Positions 32,277 to 43,599 of a stretch of DNA of 64,000 nucleotides are shown here, in pieces. The translations under genes and the position numbers were made by a program. Below the pieces are notes generated by a model that saw only the letters and a list, made by a program, of their open reading frames with translations, ran no database searches and was not told the origin of the DNA. Origin of the DNA: Mucor racemosus. Taxonomy: Eukaryota; Mucoromycota; Mucoromycetes; Mucorales; Mucoraceae. The DNA lies in the NCBI GenBank assembly GCA_027405735.1, contig JAPEHQ010000001.1:5332001-5396000 (forward strand), given 5' to 3'. Each line of letters opens with the position of its first letter. The first letter of the stretch is position 1.

Positions 32277-33369
32277 ATGTTGCATAAATTGAATTTCATA
32301 GTCTTGTTTTGTCTGATTATTGTCATATATGCTGTCTCTGCAGTAGATAAAAGAGGTAACGTTATAAGTTGTGTATGTGTGTTACATTATTTAAACATTT
32401 TCTGTTATTTTTCAAATTAATATAGACCCTATTCAATTGTGTAAGTTTTGTATAATATTTCCACGATAAACAGATTTCTAATCATTTTCAAATGTAGCTT
32501 CTGAATTAGCAAAGCTTAAAATATTACAAGTAGTTTCTTCACAAGCTGACACCGCATCAGCAACTGTCACTACCACTGCCACTGCCACTACTCAAGATGC
32601 ACAGACCTCAAGTGCTTCTGTAGCAGCAGCATCTACCGATTCTGCTTCTGCTTCTGCAACTGCAACTACAACGGCAACAGCTTCATCGGATGCCTCAACG
32701 TCAACTGGTACATCTACTGAATCTGACAGTGGGTATCCTGATAATGGAAAAGCATGGTCTGATCTTCCTACTTCCAGCAGTTTCGGTAATACTATTTATG
32801 CTGGCTCTGTCACGTTTGCTACCCCAACAAAAAGCGGTAGTGTCTTACCACTTTATCCTATTCAAACTGCAGCAAATGTGACATTTCAGTGGGGATATAC
32901 AGCACTTCGAGTTAGACCTGTCAATTTAACTTTGAATGCTGTTGGTCCTAATTCTGTTACAGTTGATATTACATCAATGGATGGCTCTGCTACAGAAGCC
33001 ATTTGGAATATCGGATCAGTTCCTACAGATACGCCTTTAATGAATGGATATTATAAAATTCAATTATTTGATCAACGTGGCGTGTCTGTAGATTATTCAC
33101 CTGGTTGGATGTCACCCTGTACAACTTTATCTATTGCACTTTATTCACCTGAGTCATATGATCCGATTACAACAGTTTGTAAGTTGATGCTGTTTTTTAT
33201 AGAGTATTTAACACTAATTTATATATATACATGTATGATAGCTGGTTATTGCCCCACTTGTTTCTATAGTGGTAGTAACTCATTCCATGAAGCGTTTAGA
33301 CCTATTGTTGCAGCTATTAGTGTTGCAGCATTTACGTCCGTTATTGTTTTGATCAATATTTTAGGTTAA
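32277..33369 (+). CDS. Secreted, C-terminally membrane-anchored protein with DUF7137-like domain
   Basis: Four exons: 32,277-32,355, 32,426-32,440 (a 15-base microexon), 32,498-33,178, 33,242-33,369; 300 residues. Residues 1-23 form a signal peptide (hydrophobic core FIVLFCLIIVIYAVSA). A Ser/Thr/Ala-rich stretch likely to be O-mannosylated follows (about 50-105). The folded domain contains VTFQWGYTALRVRPVNLTL, IWNIGSVP, YYKIQLFDQRG and LYSPESYDP, then a CPTC pair. This layout (N-terminal low complexity, beta-rich domain, CxxC) resembles fungal DUF7137 proteins. The last ~22 residues are hydrophobic (IVAAISVAAFTSVIVLINIL), either a membrane segment or a GPI signal. The probable location is the cell wall or plasma membrane. 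A broken paralogue lies directly downstream. Confidence 0.72.
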
Positions 33370-33632
33370 CCCATATACCATCATGCTGTTTATACTATTT
33401 TTTTTTTTTTTTTTGTGTGGTCGGCCAGATCAGAATTCTTAAGATTTATCTAATTAAAAAAGCAACCTATACATTTCTCAATAAACATTTCTTTTATAAT
33501 ATACAAAAAAAAAAAATATGCATATATTCTTCATCTTGTTTTCTTTTATTATAGTCATATGTTCTGATAAATTTATAGATAAATAAGGCAAGAAAAATCC
33601 CTAACGGGAAGGTATATTAAATCCGTTTAATA

Positions 33633-34449
33633 GTGCACAATAATAGTATTTTGCCGCATTTTAAGAAATCGTCGGATCTCAGCAGTACAAAGATCCGTCG
33701 TCCTATGATGATGATGAACCACAAGAAGATCAACAAAAACAAAAGATCAGTTGATCTACTGTCTTCAACAGCATCTATAAAAAATATATCTGCATTACCG
33801 ACTAATGGAGTATTTGATCATACAAATCGACCAGGCATAATTGAACGGAAAGCACATAAATTGACATTTAAACAAGATCCTACAAATGAAAAAGATGTAG
33901 CGTTAGGACCAATTTATCGATTGCTAGTTGATAATGACGATGCAGGGTCCCAGATTGACTTGAAATGGGCATATTCAAATCTCAAGTTTTGACCAGAAAA
34001 CCTAACTATTGAAGCAATTGGACCTAATAAAGCAACATGGACAATATCAACGATGGAAGGTACAATGATATCAGCCACATGGGATTTAAGAGCAACACCA
34101 AGTTATAGACCATTAGTTGAAGAACACTATACATTTACAAATATATGATCAAAGAGGACAAGATAGTTTACTTAAGCCAAGACGGTTATTACCAGATAAC
34201 AAGATGAGAATTGTGTTGTACAAGACAGAGGGAAACAATCATGTTGGAGAAAAGATAGCATGTAAGATTTATTTACGTGTACACATAAAAGAAGATGTTG
34301 GTTATTTTATGTATATAGCATCTAAGTATGCTACCCGCTTTAATTATGTTATGAAGAACCTTGGTGATAAAATGCGAGCATCAACAAACAAGAATTATGC
34401 AAATTGTACACTGATGATGATAATCTTTTTTCTTTGGACGCTTTTGTGA
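33633..34449 (+). pseudogene. Broken tandem paralogue of the DUF7137-like gene
   Basis: The frame beginning near 33,633 has no good start and reads IDLKWAYSNLKF before a TGA at 33,990-33,992. It then continues in the same frame with PENLTIEAIGPNKATW, which aligns with VRPVNLTLNAVGPNSVTV of the upstream gene; the TGA stands where that gene has Arg (CGA to TGA would explain it). At about 34,133-34,138 an extra T shifts the frame, after which LQIYDQRGQDS aligns with IQLFDQRGVSV, followed by RIVLYKTEG (compare SIALYSPES). The signal peptide, CxxC and membrane anchor are not found. One nonsense plus one frameshift make it a pseudogene unless both are assembly errors. Gene order and orientation indicate a tandem duplication. 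Confidence 0.75.
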
Positions 34450-34860
34450 TAAAATCCGGTTGGGTAGTTTATTCACGTGCATAAATTCAGTTATGTGTGG
34501 TGATAGTAGTAGTACAATAAACATGATGCATTTTATTATATTTTTACAGTAGTCAAGATATATGGTATGAGTTGACATTTTTATTGCTAGATAGTCAATA
34601 GATTTTTTGTTTATACGTTATGTTCCCACGCCAGCATGAGCAATATATGTGTATTCAGGTACATTTGTATATAGATAAATGTAAATCAGTGTAATATATT
34701 CTCACCCCTCAAAAAATGGGCGTATTACTTTCATTATCTCCAACGATTAATTCAAGTTCCTCACATAATATATAAAGATTCTTTCATATTAATGATTCTT
34801 TTCTCTCTCTTTCTTCCTTTCTCTCTTTCTAGTGTATAATAAAATAATAGCATCCATCTC
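34450..34860. promoter_or_regulatory. Intergenic region upstream of the Ecl1-like gene
   Basis: AT-rich, with a strong pyrimidine run (TTCTCTCTCTTTCTTCC) at about 34,800-34,830 that ends just before the start codon region. This is a common promoter or leader feature in fungi. No gene seen. Confidence 0.4.
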
Positions 34861-35413
34861 ATGGAATTGAACCTTTGTTTGTATTGCGAAAAAAGACTTG
34901 TTGACGAAGTAAGTTTGAACTTGTTAAATTAAATTAAATTATAGTTTATGCTAATTTACTCTATAGAACATTGCTTTTTGTTCCATGTCTTGTCAATCAA
35001 ATGAAGCTTCTAAATCATCCTCATTTATCCAGTTTCAACCAACATCTCCAAACAATATACTACAAAAGTCTTATTCCATGTCTTATCACCGAAGTCCTTC
35101 TTTATCGTATTCTACTTCAACAACAACAACATCATCATCATCATCATCAACAACAACAATAACATCTAGTAGTAGGCGGAAAAGAAAAGAATCTTCACCA
35201 GCAATATTATCATCTTCTTCATCGCATAATAATAGCAATAATTCTCGAACTTCACCTTTTTTTTTAATGCAGTCTATGTCCACTTCATCTTCATTTTCGT
35301 CGTCTTTATCTGATATATCAGTTTTCTCAGCATCGTGTTCATGCGAAGATAAAGCAGCTAGTATTTGTCCCCCCTATCACATCACACGTACTACTCAAAA
35401 TATCGCATCTTAA
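34861..35413 (+). CDS. Ecl1-type small zinc-binding, Ser-rich protein
   Basis: Two exons: 34,861-34,908 and 34,967-35,413; 164 residues. The N-terminus holds four Cys arranged C6-x2-C9...C21-x3-C25 (CLYCEKRLVDENIAFCSMSC), the pattern of the fungal Ecl1 (extender of chronological lifespan) family, in which a short CxxC...CSxxC ribbon binds zinc. The intron falls between the two Cys pairs, so only the spliced form has the full motif. The rest is a Ser/Thr-rich low-complexity tail with a basic SRRKRKE patch that may be a nuclear signal, and a late CSCED pair. In yeasts Ecl1 proteins affect stress and stationary-phase survival. The family call rests on the small motif only. Confidence 0.6.
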
Positions 35414-36300
35414 ATCTTTTTCAGCAGCAGTTCTCCCACACACACACACAAACACACGCAAACAAACTCACTCCATTCTTTCCTATATATATTACTATGC
35501 TTATTCACTCTATTATCATTACATATGCTTTTTATTTCTTGTTTCTGTTGGTTTATAATTATGATTGTATACATACAAATAGATTTCTTTCTTGCTTTTT
35601 TTTTTTTCTTCTTTTTTTTCTTCGTATATATATAAATAAAAATATTACATTTCTCGTAACAAATTATCTATCTCTTTTTTTTTTTTTTACTAAAGTGCAT
35701 AGAACTGTGCAGGAAAAGTAAATCAGATGAACTTATCACTTGACATGAATCCTTGAAATTCCGAGCCATGATTTTCAGGCACAAAAAAAGAAGAAACATT
35801 TATCCGTGCGAATCAAAAAGAGGTGCCTTGTACTACTTGGAAATACGTAATAGTAGAAGAAACGTGTAATTTATAGCACTTTAATGCAATTAAACGCAAA
35901 ATTGATGTGTGTCTAGGTACATTGATAATAAAATTATGAATCCTGTCTTTTTTTTCTACATCATATGTGCAAATTACAGCACGTAAATATTTGTGAAACG
36001 TGTGTTTCTCAATGATGTGGCCAGATTAAAAGCAAGCCATTACTGAATGATATAATATTACAAAGGGTCTTGTCATCTATTTTGCATAAAATAAATTAGA
36101 TCATCGATAGGAATTCAATAAAGCTAATAGCTAAAGAATACTGTGAATGATATCATTCAAAATTGTGTATAGAATCATAAATATATGCTGTTTATACACG
36201 GTCGTTTGTGATTTTTATGCTGTGCTCTAAAAAGAAAAAGCCACGCATAACCATTTTTTTGTTTAGACCCTTCTTCATATCTGGATATACTTTGTTGTGA
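35414..36300. other. Intergenic region
   Basis: No gene-like frame. Contains a CA-rich run at about 35,435-35,465 and long T tracts at about 35,595-35,620 and 35,675-35,690. It serves as 3' end of the Ecl1-like gene and promoter of the SCAI gene. Confidence 0.5.
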
Positions 36301-39239
36301 ATGAACGTAAATACACCAGCTCAAAACCAAGCGATAGAATCATCCACTACAAAGGATAATATATCAAATGTAAATGCATCTTCAACTACAGCTGCTTCAA
36401 AACCTGTAGCTATTTCTACTTCTCCAGGTAAAAATATAGCTCTTGTAGTGATATGCATTTTATTAAACCGCCTTTAAATAAGTTTCTATAGATACTAATT
36501 TATCTATAAACAATAATAATTCCAATATCAACACTACTAGCTCAACCAGCAATACAGCAACTAATAATGCAACTGCTCCTATTGTTTCAGCTGCTGTCGC
36601 TGCTACTGTCGCTGCTGCTTCAAGTAATACACCTGCAGAATTAAAAAATACAGAAACGGAGGAAGAAGCTATCAGAAATCAAAAATTAGTAGAAGAATTT
36701 CAATATCTTCTAGAGAAAAGTCAAAGCTTGTTCAGTGGTTTAAGGTATTAAAATGTTGAACCATTTGCCACCGTATATCTAATTTTCGATGTAGAGATTT
36801 ACCACCAACTGGAAGTCATCGTCAATGGAGACCTGTAAGTTTCATCATACATGTATTATATAAGAAAGCGACTCACAAATGTAAAACCATAGTATTTTGA
36901 AAAAACATTTGAGGTTTACACAAAGGTATGTATGCTTTATTGGGCTGTTTCAATCGCATTCTAAACAGTATTTTTAGCTGTGGAAATTCCAACAAACTCA
37001 TAGATCAATTCTAGAAAATAAGAGTAATTACGGTTTGAAACGTTGGGAAGTAGGAGAAATAGCAAGCAAGATTGGTCAACTTTATTATCATTACTAGTAA
37101 GTTTAAATGAAAAAGAAAAACACTGATCGATTGTTTTAATCATTTATTTTGTTTGTAGTTTAAGAACTAGCGAGACAAATTATCTTCACGAAGCTTATGT
37201 TTTTTACGAGGCTATTCATGAAAGACAATATTTTAAAGATATACTTGAAGTTAAAAAGTAAGATTTCATCTAGTTTTATGCACATACATGCCAACTTTTT
37301 TTTTAATATTTCTAGCTCTGCATTAATGATAAAAAAGATGCGATACTATGCTCGTTTCATCATAGTTTGCTTACTTTTGAACAAGGATGAAAACGTACGT
37401 CAGCTTATCACTGAACTAGAAGGTTTGATTGAAGAATATACAAAGAGTTTCAAACCACCTGATGCAAAGGAATGGCAAATGGTTTTAGATGAAATTAGTA
37501 CATTTACAGAAGCGGAAAAGAAATTAGTTCCCATCAACTTGGATCGTACACCAGACAAGATTGAGCATCGATTATCAGCAAATATCCCTGAAAGAAACCT
37601 TGCTGGCGTACCTAAACTCAAATTACAGGAAGCTATCCTTGTAGGAAACTATCAAAAGCAAATCAAATTTTCTGAATTGACTTTGGACATGTATCGTATG
37701 CTTCAATCTTTAGAGAGAGAACCTTTTGTATTACATCCTTCTGCCGCTGCGACAAAAAACAAATCAACAGAAACATCTGACAAGTCAAAAGAAATGCTCA
37801 AGGATGATCAAAGTACTGTTACAGCAACGACAGCGAATATCAATAGACCTGCTGGAGTCTCTACTAATACCAATTCCGCACCACACATTCAAACAACATC
37901 TGAAAAAATGAGTAAACGATCCAATCCTCACAAATATTTACTGTATCGACCTTCCTTGAGTCAGCTGTTGGTATACATCTCCACTGCTTTTAAAGATACA
38001 AGTGATAATTCGGCTCTGCTTTTATACTTGTCCGCAGATGGCTGTGCTTATCCTGATCAAACTGTTCCTGGATATGGAGGAGGTGTGATTACAAGTCAAA
38101 GAAATAAACAAACTACTGGAACAGATCGATCCGCAAGCACAAATACAGTTACTAATGCAAACATAGGAGCTGCTTCTTCCTCTACAGCTACCGGCGGTCC
38201 TTCTGCTGGCACTGGCACTGCTGCTGCCTCTTCCTCTACTGCTTCGGGCGCTGCTTCGGCTGCTGTCTCGGCTGTCGGTTCTATGGCAACATCCACAAAT
38301 AACAATAATGCTACTGCTGCACCCAATACTGGCACTACCAACAATAAAGAAACTACCAATACCCAACTTACAGACACACATCATCATCACATCACTCCTC
38401 CCTCTGTTCACTGCTTGCACCCAGCTGATCTCATTCCATTTACTCGCAAACCTTTATTCCTCATTGTCGATAGTGATCACAGCATAGAATTTAGAAGCAT
38501 GCCCAATGTATTTGACCAACCTGTCATGTGCCTCATGTCTCCCATTGAGTATCCTTCCTCAGTACAAGACAAGAGTGAGATTGGAAGTTTATTTACCCTT
38601 TTTTTACATACCCCATTGCTTGGCTTTTGTTCTGTTTCGGATATTGGTAATTTGGATCAACAAAAATGGGATGAATGTGTTCGAAAAATATGTGCCATGG
38701 AGAAAGCCATCGGTGATTTACTCATTACAGATAGTAGTGTAGACAAAAATGTAAAGCGATTCATGTTGGATGATTTCTTGTATTATTTCATTGTTCGATT
38801 TGTACTTTGTGGTATATTTTTAAGATATCATTCTTCTTTTAAAGATGATAAGGTAAGTTCTGAATAATTTCAGCTTGAATTACAATGATATTGAAAGAAA
38901 AAAAAACACTAGTCATTTCCCTCTTCGTCTCCATCATTGCCAGAAAGCGTCTATGTTTCAACAGAAATTGTTACCATGTTGGGTGATTTAACCGCCATAG
39001 CCGATGTTGGAACTTATTTTAGTTTACCAGCTTATGCAACCACATCCGCAGCTAACTCCGTTATAAACATGGTGTCTTCTTCAGGAGGAGGAGGAGGAGG
39101 AGGAGCAAGTATACCTGCTACTACATCTGCTTTGCCTAGTAGTAGTACAAATGCCAATAATAATAGTAGCTCTATTACCGTTGCATCTTCACCACCACAA
39201 GCATCTACGACCACTACAGCAGTTACGGAAATGAAATAA
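36301..39239 (+). CDS. SCAI homologue (suppressor of cancer cell invasion family)
   Basis: Eight exons: 36,301-36,427, 36,492-36,744, 36,795-36,834, 36,893-36,925, 36,978-37,096, 37,159-37,257, 37,316-38,852, 38,913-39,239; 844 residues. The first ~120 residues are Asn/Thr/Ala low complexity. The SCAI domain then runs: LVEEFQYLLEKSQSLFSGLR, GSHRQWRPYFEKTFEVYTKL, YYHYYLRTSETNYLHEAYVF, RYYARFIIVCLLL, then KYLLYRPSLSQLLVYISTAF, and late LLGFCSVSDI and DDFLYYFIVRFVL. In animals SCAI binds MRTF/SRF and 53BP1 and acts in the nucleus. A ~120-residue Thr/Ala/Asn-rich insertion (about 470-590) and a Gly run near the C-terminus are lineage-specific. Role in this fungus is unknown. Confidence 0.88.
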
Positions 39240-39759
39240 ATAAAATTACGAGTATTATTGCAATTAGAAGTTCTTTTGTATTATTTTAGTTTTCTTGATT
39301 CTTGATATATATTCAAAATTTTAATGTTGTATATAAATAAAACATATTCAGTACAGCTCTGACTATGCATAAAAAGGAAGTTTACTTATTGAATATCAGT
39401 AGCTGTAATTGCGATATATTAGTTTTGCGTTATTTCCAATTCAAAATGGTCTGTCAAGCCATAAACCCTCACTTGAAAAAGGATGCAGTCGATTCCTACA
39501 ATTTAACCAGCAAATCAGTAAATGCCAAAAAATTTTGTTCTGGATATTATTATAGCTGTAGTAAATATACAAAACTTTCAGCTTATTGAGGTCAATATTC
39601 ATTGATTCCCAGCATCTTTCTATTTGCTTTATTTCTTTCAAAGAGAGGAAGACAGGTTTCTCTTTAAAATTTGTACTTTAATCCTTCAAAAACGACTTTT
39701 AGCTAAGGAAATCAAGACATTTTATTTGTACGTATCCTGCGCATTATATGCAGCTTTGA
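39240..39759. other. Gene-free spacer
   Basis: Downstream region of the SCAI gene, with AATAAA at about 39,239 and 39,336. A 74-codon frame at 39,365-39,589 overlaps an opposite-strand frame and has no support. Confidence 0.45.
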
Positions 39760-41330
39760 AATTCATTTTGAGCCGTTATTTGATTTTATAAAGATTTTCA
39801 AAGAATATCTGAAACAACCCATACAAAATAGTTTAAGCAAGCGTGTTTTTTATTTCCTCGTTTCCACAGCAGCTCGGGGAGGCTGAACCTTTGCAATTAT
39901 ATAGATCAATACTAGAAACACCTATCATTGCGATAAGAGCTCATTTGGATCTATATTCGGCGAAAAATGATGAGATTACTGACTTAAGTAGATGTAAATA
40001 GCAGCTCCTCGTCATTCTATAAACCATTTATATTTATCCGAAAATAGACGAGTTAATACCAGAATATAAGTACACCACTGGCCTAACATGGACGACCAAA
40101 ATGAGACCTAGAATCGAATGTGAAACATTCGGCATCTAAATTGTTATGAGATGTTAATTTTTTGTATTCGTAAGGTAGACTCAATTAAAAGCTATCTTGC
40201 ATTTTTTGTTTCAGCGAAAAATATTGATTTTTCGTCGAGATAATCAATATAATAGGACTTATCACAGCTTTAACCCTATAGTAACGGGGTTCCAAAATTG
40301 ATTTGATGATGAAAAAAATGAACGAAAAACGATTCAAAAAACAAAATTGTTTAAATGCTCATGAACTGCAAAGTAAGTGTACCTAGTGCATTAAATAGTT
40401 TTTGTACGGTTTTAAATTCTGCATTCATCTAAATAAAAATCAGAAAAACATTCCACATTAAATTTTGCGCAAAATTTAATTGAAGTTTTGGAGGTTTTTT
40501 GAATGTACACATCACTTTTTATAAGCATATTTAAAATATAATTAATTGAAATGATGCGCAAAAACATTATCTATCGATCGAGTTATTGTACAATCTTTTA
40601 GCTGCATTTTTCGTAGAGAAAACAACATTTTTGTCTAAATTTTTTTCTGTTTCAGAATTTGGGATGAGGGTATACAAGGGAAAATATACGCCAGAAATGG
40701 AGGTACCTTTTTGTACACATTTTTGAGGATATCTCCATGAAAAATCAATATTTTGAAGAACTCTAAATTGGGTTCGAGAGAGCTTATTGAGCTTAATGAC
40801 ATGAATGCAAAAAAAAATGTTGCTCAATTTAGCCAATAATTTGAAACCTACTATAGAAATGTCCAAAAAAATGAAAAAAGAATAAAAGTGCTCAGAATTT
40901 TTTTATATTAAAATATGTTATAGAGCGCTTCAAAACAAGTAAGTTTTATTATTAGAAAGTGTTAGTATAGCTTAATTTTTTCTAGAGATATGAAGCTTCA
41001 AAGTTTTCAATCCATTAGCAGTGAAATACGCGTAAAAAATCTGAAACCTTAGCACTGAAAAATTAATATCAACTGCAAAAAGTAGGATATTTCCAGATAC
41101 TCATTTTTGTGTTAAAGTTAAACATCTCAGGTACATTGGAATATAATTTTTTTTGGTATTATTCAGTGGAAAAAAAAATAGGGTAGGAATAAAAAGTTGG
41201 ATCCAGTTTTTAAGGAAAAAGTGTGTATGTTACGCGTTTTTCAAGACTTTTATGTGATATAATGTAAATTTGGAAACAGGCAGCATAATGCAACCAATGT
41301 ATATCTAATTAACAATGTCTAAGGTATATA
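39760..41330 (-). repeat. Dispersed repeat family C, copy 3
   Basis: Matches copy 1 in inverted orientation over most of its length, including the region equivalent to 13,440-13,640 (at about 39,840-40,010). It is nearly the same as copy 4 from about 40,190 to 41,080. Shared blocks: GAAAAATATTGATTTTTCGT, GGGATGAGGGTATACAAGGG, GGATATCTCCATGAAAAATC. It ends near AATGCAACCAATGTATA, 70 bases before the second MITE copy. Confidence 0.75.
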
Positions 41331-41400
41331 TTTATTGCAATGGAAGTTCATTTTTTCAATCTATAATAATTAATCGAGAACGAGTCTGCTTATTACTGCT

Positions 41401-41884
41401 AGTGATATTAAACGAGCCGAGCTTTTTTTATGCAGCCGAGCTTTTCTCAAGGCTCGTTAAAGTTAGACGAGCTTACAAAAAAGCTCGTTCAACCTCGACG
41501 AGCTTTTTTTTGCGCGTGACTAGAGCTCGTTTACCCCAAACGAGCTTTTTTATGCAGCGACTAAAACTCATCATCTCAATGCGAGCTTTATTTTACCTTT
41601 CCAGTGACAAATATCTAAAGTAAAGCAAACTTATGAATGTCAATTGACAATTATCTAAAGTAATAATGTCATAGCATTTACTAATTATTATTTAAATTTG
41701 AACTTTTTGAAAAGAAGTCAAAAGCTCGTCTTTCTCAAACGAGCTTTTTAAAAAAAAGTCAAAAACTCGTCTTTGTCAAACGAGCTTTTATTAAAGCTCG
41801 GCTCGAGCTCGAGTGATACAAAGCTCGGCTCGTTGTGGCGAGCTTTGGTCAAGCTCGTCCTAGGCTCGGCTCGTCTTTTATACT
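41401..41884 (-). mobile_element. 484-bp MITE, copy 2
   Basis: Exactly the same length as copy 1 and inverted relative to it. Reading both through I found one clear mismatch (GAGCTTTTTTT versus GAGCCTTTTTT near the AGTGATATT end). Flanks are TTATTACTGCT (41,390-41,400) and TAATTACTGCT (41,885-41,895), 10 of 11 matching, with the last nine (ATTACTGCT) exact. It inserted next to family C copy 3. Confidence 0.88.
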
Positions 41885-41895
41885 TAATTACTGCT

Positions 41896-42447
41896 GCCTG
41901 ATGTGAACTACTGGCAGTCTTTCACACATCATATTGAATTAGTAATGAGTAACATGAATTTGGTACGAGAACCAAGATCATGAAATCTAGAAACTTAACT
42001 ATAATTTAAAATTTACAAACAACAATTATAGATAATTGTATAACCTGAATTAGTAATTGCTGATCCCTTTTCCCATCAGCTTTAAAACTAAGAAGATCAA
42101 ATCACTGCATTAGTGATTTGAATTAGGCATTTAATATAAATATCGCAATGATCCATCATCGAGTAGATGGATCGTTGCTTTACTTCATACCTTGAATAAA
42201 CTTAGAAGAGTTATAATTGTACTTCCCACAGCTTTTTTTATAATTACGTTTTTGTAGCACTGCCCTTATTAGTAGATGTTGTAAATAGCAGGTTGATCTA
42301 TTAGAATTAAAACATTCTAAATATTGACAGATCTAGCAAGTCCTATTGTTCAGTAGCTGGTTCCTTTCATCTAGGAACTAATAATGAAACATACCCTATA
42401 TATAGCAATATTGCCACTGAAACATAACATATTATATCCATACACAT
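41896..42447. other. Gene-free spacer before a solo LTR
   Basis: No gene seen. A CCCTATATATAGC TATA-like box at about 42,401 and a CTGGTTCCTTTCATCTAGGAAC hairpin-like stretch at about 42,358 are the only features. Confidence 0.35.
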
Positions 42448-42981
42448 TGTTGTATTCCACCAAGTACCATATGTTATCACCTTCTACAGTATCAATACAT
42501 CTTACAATCTATTGACTACGACATGTATTGAAATGCAAAGTCTTGATATCGGATATAAAAAACTCCTAGCGTACTAAGTTTAATTCAGTAATTACCAAGA
42601 ACGTTTGGACCTCAATTATGACACCATATTATTTCATCCCAGCAATTAATCAACAATCAAGTAACTATCAAATCAACATCCAAGCACAATTAGCGCAGCA
42701 TTGAAACAAGGCAACTCACAAGCTCGGCAAGAACGGTTAAATTATGATTGATCCATTTCAGTCCATAGATTACTATCAAACAGATCTAATGGTTCAATAG
42801 TACCTGAAATTACATCTCAGGATCTCAATATCAAATCAATATACAGTAAAAGGCCATACTTTTATATCTAAATAAACGATATTTTCTTTTTATTATACAG
42901 TTGAAGAACTGATTCGTTACTCATTCTCTTTTAATTGTATTCTTTTTTAATATTATTTACCAAACATGAAAATATACGACA
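42448..42981 (+). repeat. Solo LTR of the Ty3/chromovirus family
   Basis: 534 bp, TGTTGTATTCC to TATACGACA, alignable over its full length with the LTRs at 14,994 and 21,517 but with scattered substitutions and small indels (for example CAACAATCAAGTAAC for CAATCAAGTAGT). No internal sequence follows. Flanks CACAT and CAGCA do not match, so the target duplication is eroded or the copy was rearranged. It is older than the full-length element. Confidence 0.9.
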
Positions 42982-43599
42982 CAGCAGGTGGTTTTATTGG
43001 ACAGAAATATCATATTTTGCTGATAGTTTTCTCAATTCACAGTGATCTGTGAGAGTAGAAATATAAATTTTTATGCAGGATACATTTAAATCTACCATCA
43101 TGTATAATTGGAGATTAATTGGATGAATATGTTGCATCCACCGGTTAATCGTAAGATAATGAACCTTTTGATTTGTAATCCTTATTTTCAAGAAGTCAGC
43201 TAACTGATCTATGATAACATTCTCGAGTGTTCTTATTTTCTAAAGCAAGATCCGGGAAGCGGGATATATGAGACATACCCACTTGTTGGATTTAGCTATA
43301 TAAAATAAGCTGAACTTAAATGTGCTGTGTTACTAATGTAGTAAATAAAATATGTATATAAATAGGACAAATTATTGATATTAAATAAAGATTCTCTTCA
43401 GTTTTTGTGTGTGATTTAATTTAACAAGTTCCTTTATTAAATTATACATTTTTTCTTGCTCCATTATTTATTCTAAATCCTGGGCATTTCATAATATTCA
43501 CAAGAATGGGATTTTTTTCTTTGTTTCTGCAGTTGTAAATATTAGTTTATTATTTTGTAAAACTTAAAAATCATTATGTAGGGCTTAATTTCTGTATTC
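42982..43599. other. Gene-free spacer with LTR-like signals
   Basis: No gene. Between about 43,285 and 43,440 a TGTTGGATTTAG start, a TATAAATAGG box and an AATAAAG signal are arranged as in an LTR, but I could not find the CA end or flanking repeats. Confidence 0.35.

Noticed and set aside
35365..35721. 118-codon frame rich in Phe/Leu after the Ecl1-like gene
   Set aside because: Arises from T-rich 3' non-coding sequence and overlaps the end of the Ecl1-like coding exon in another frame.
38022..38420. Minus-strand frames rich in Ser/Arg or Ala/Val
   Set aside because: Antisense of the Thr/Ala-rich insertion in the SCAI gene; low complexity only.
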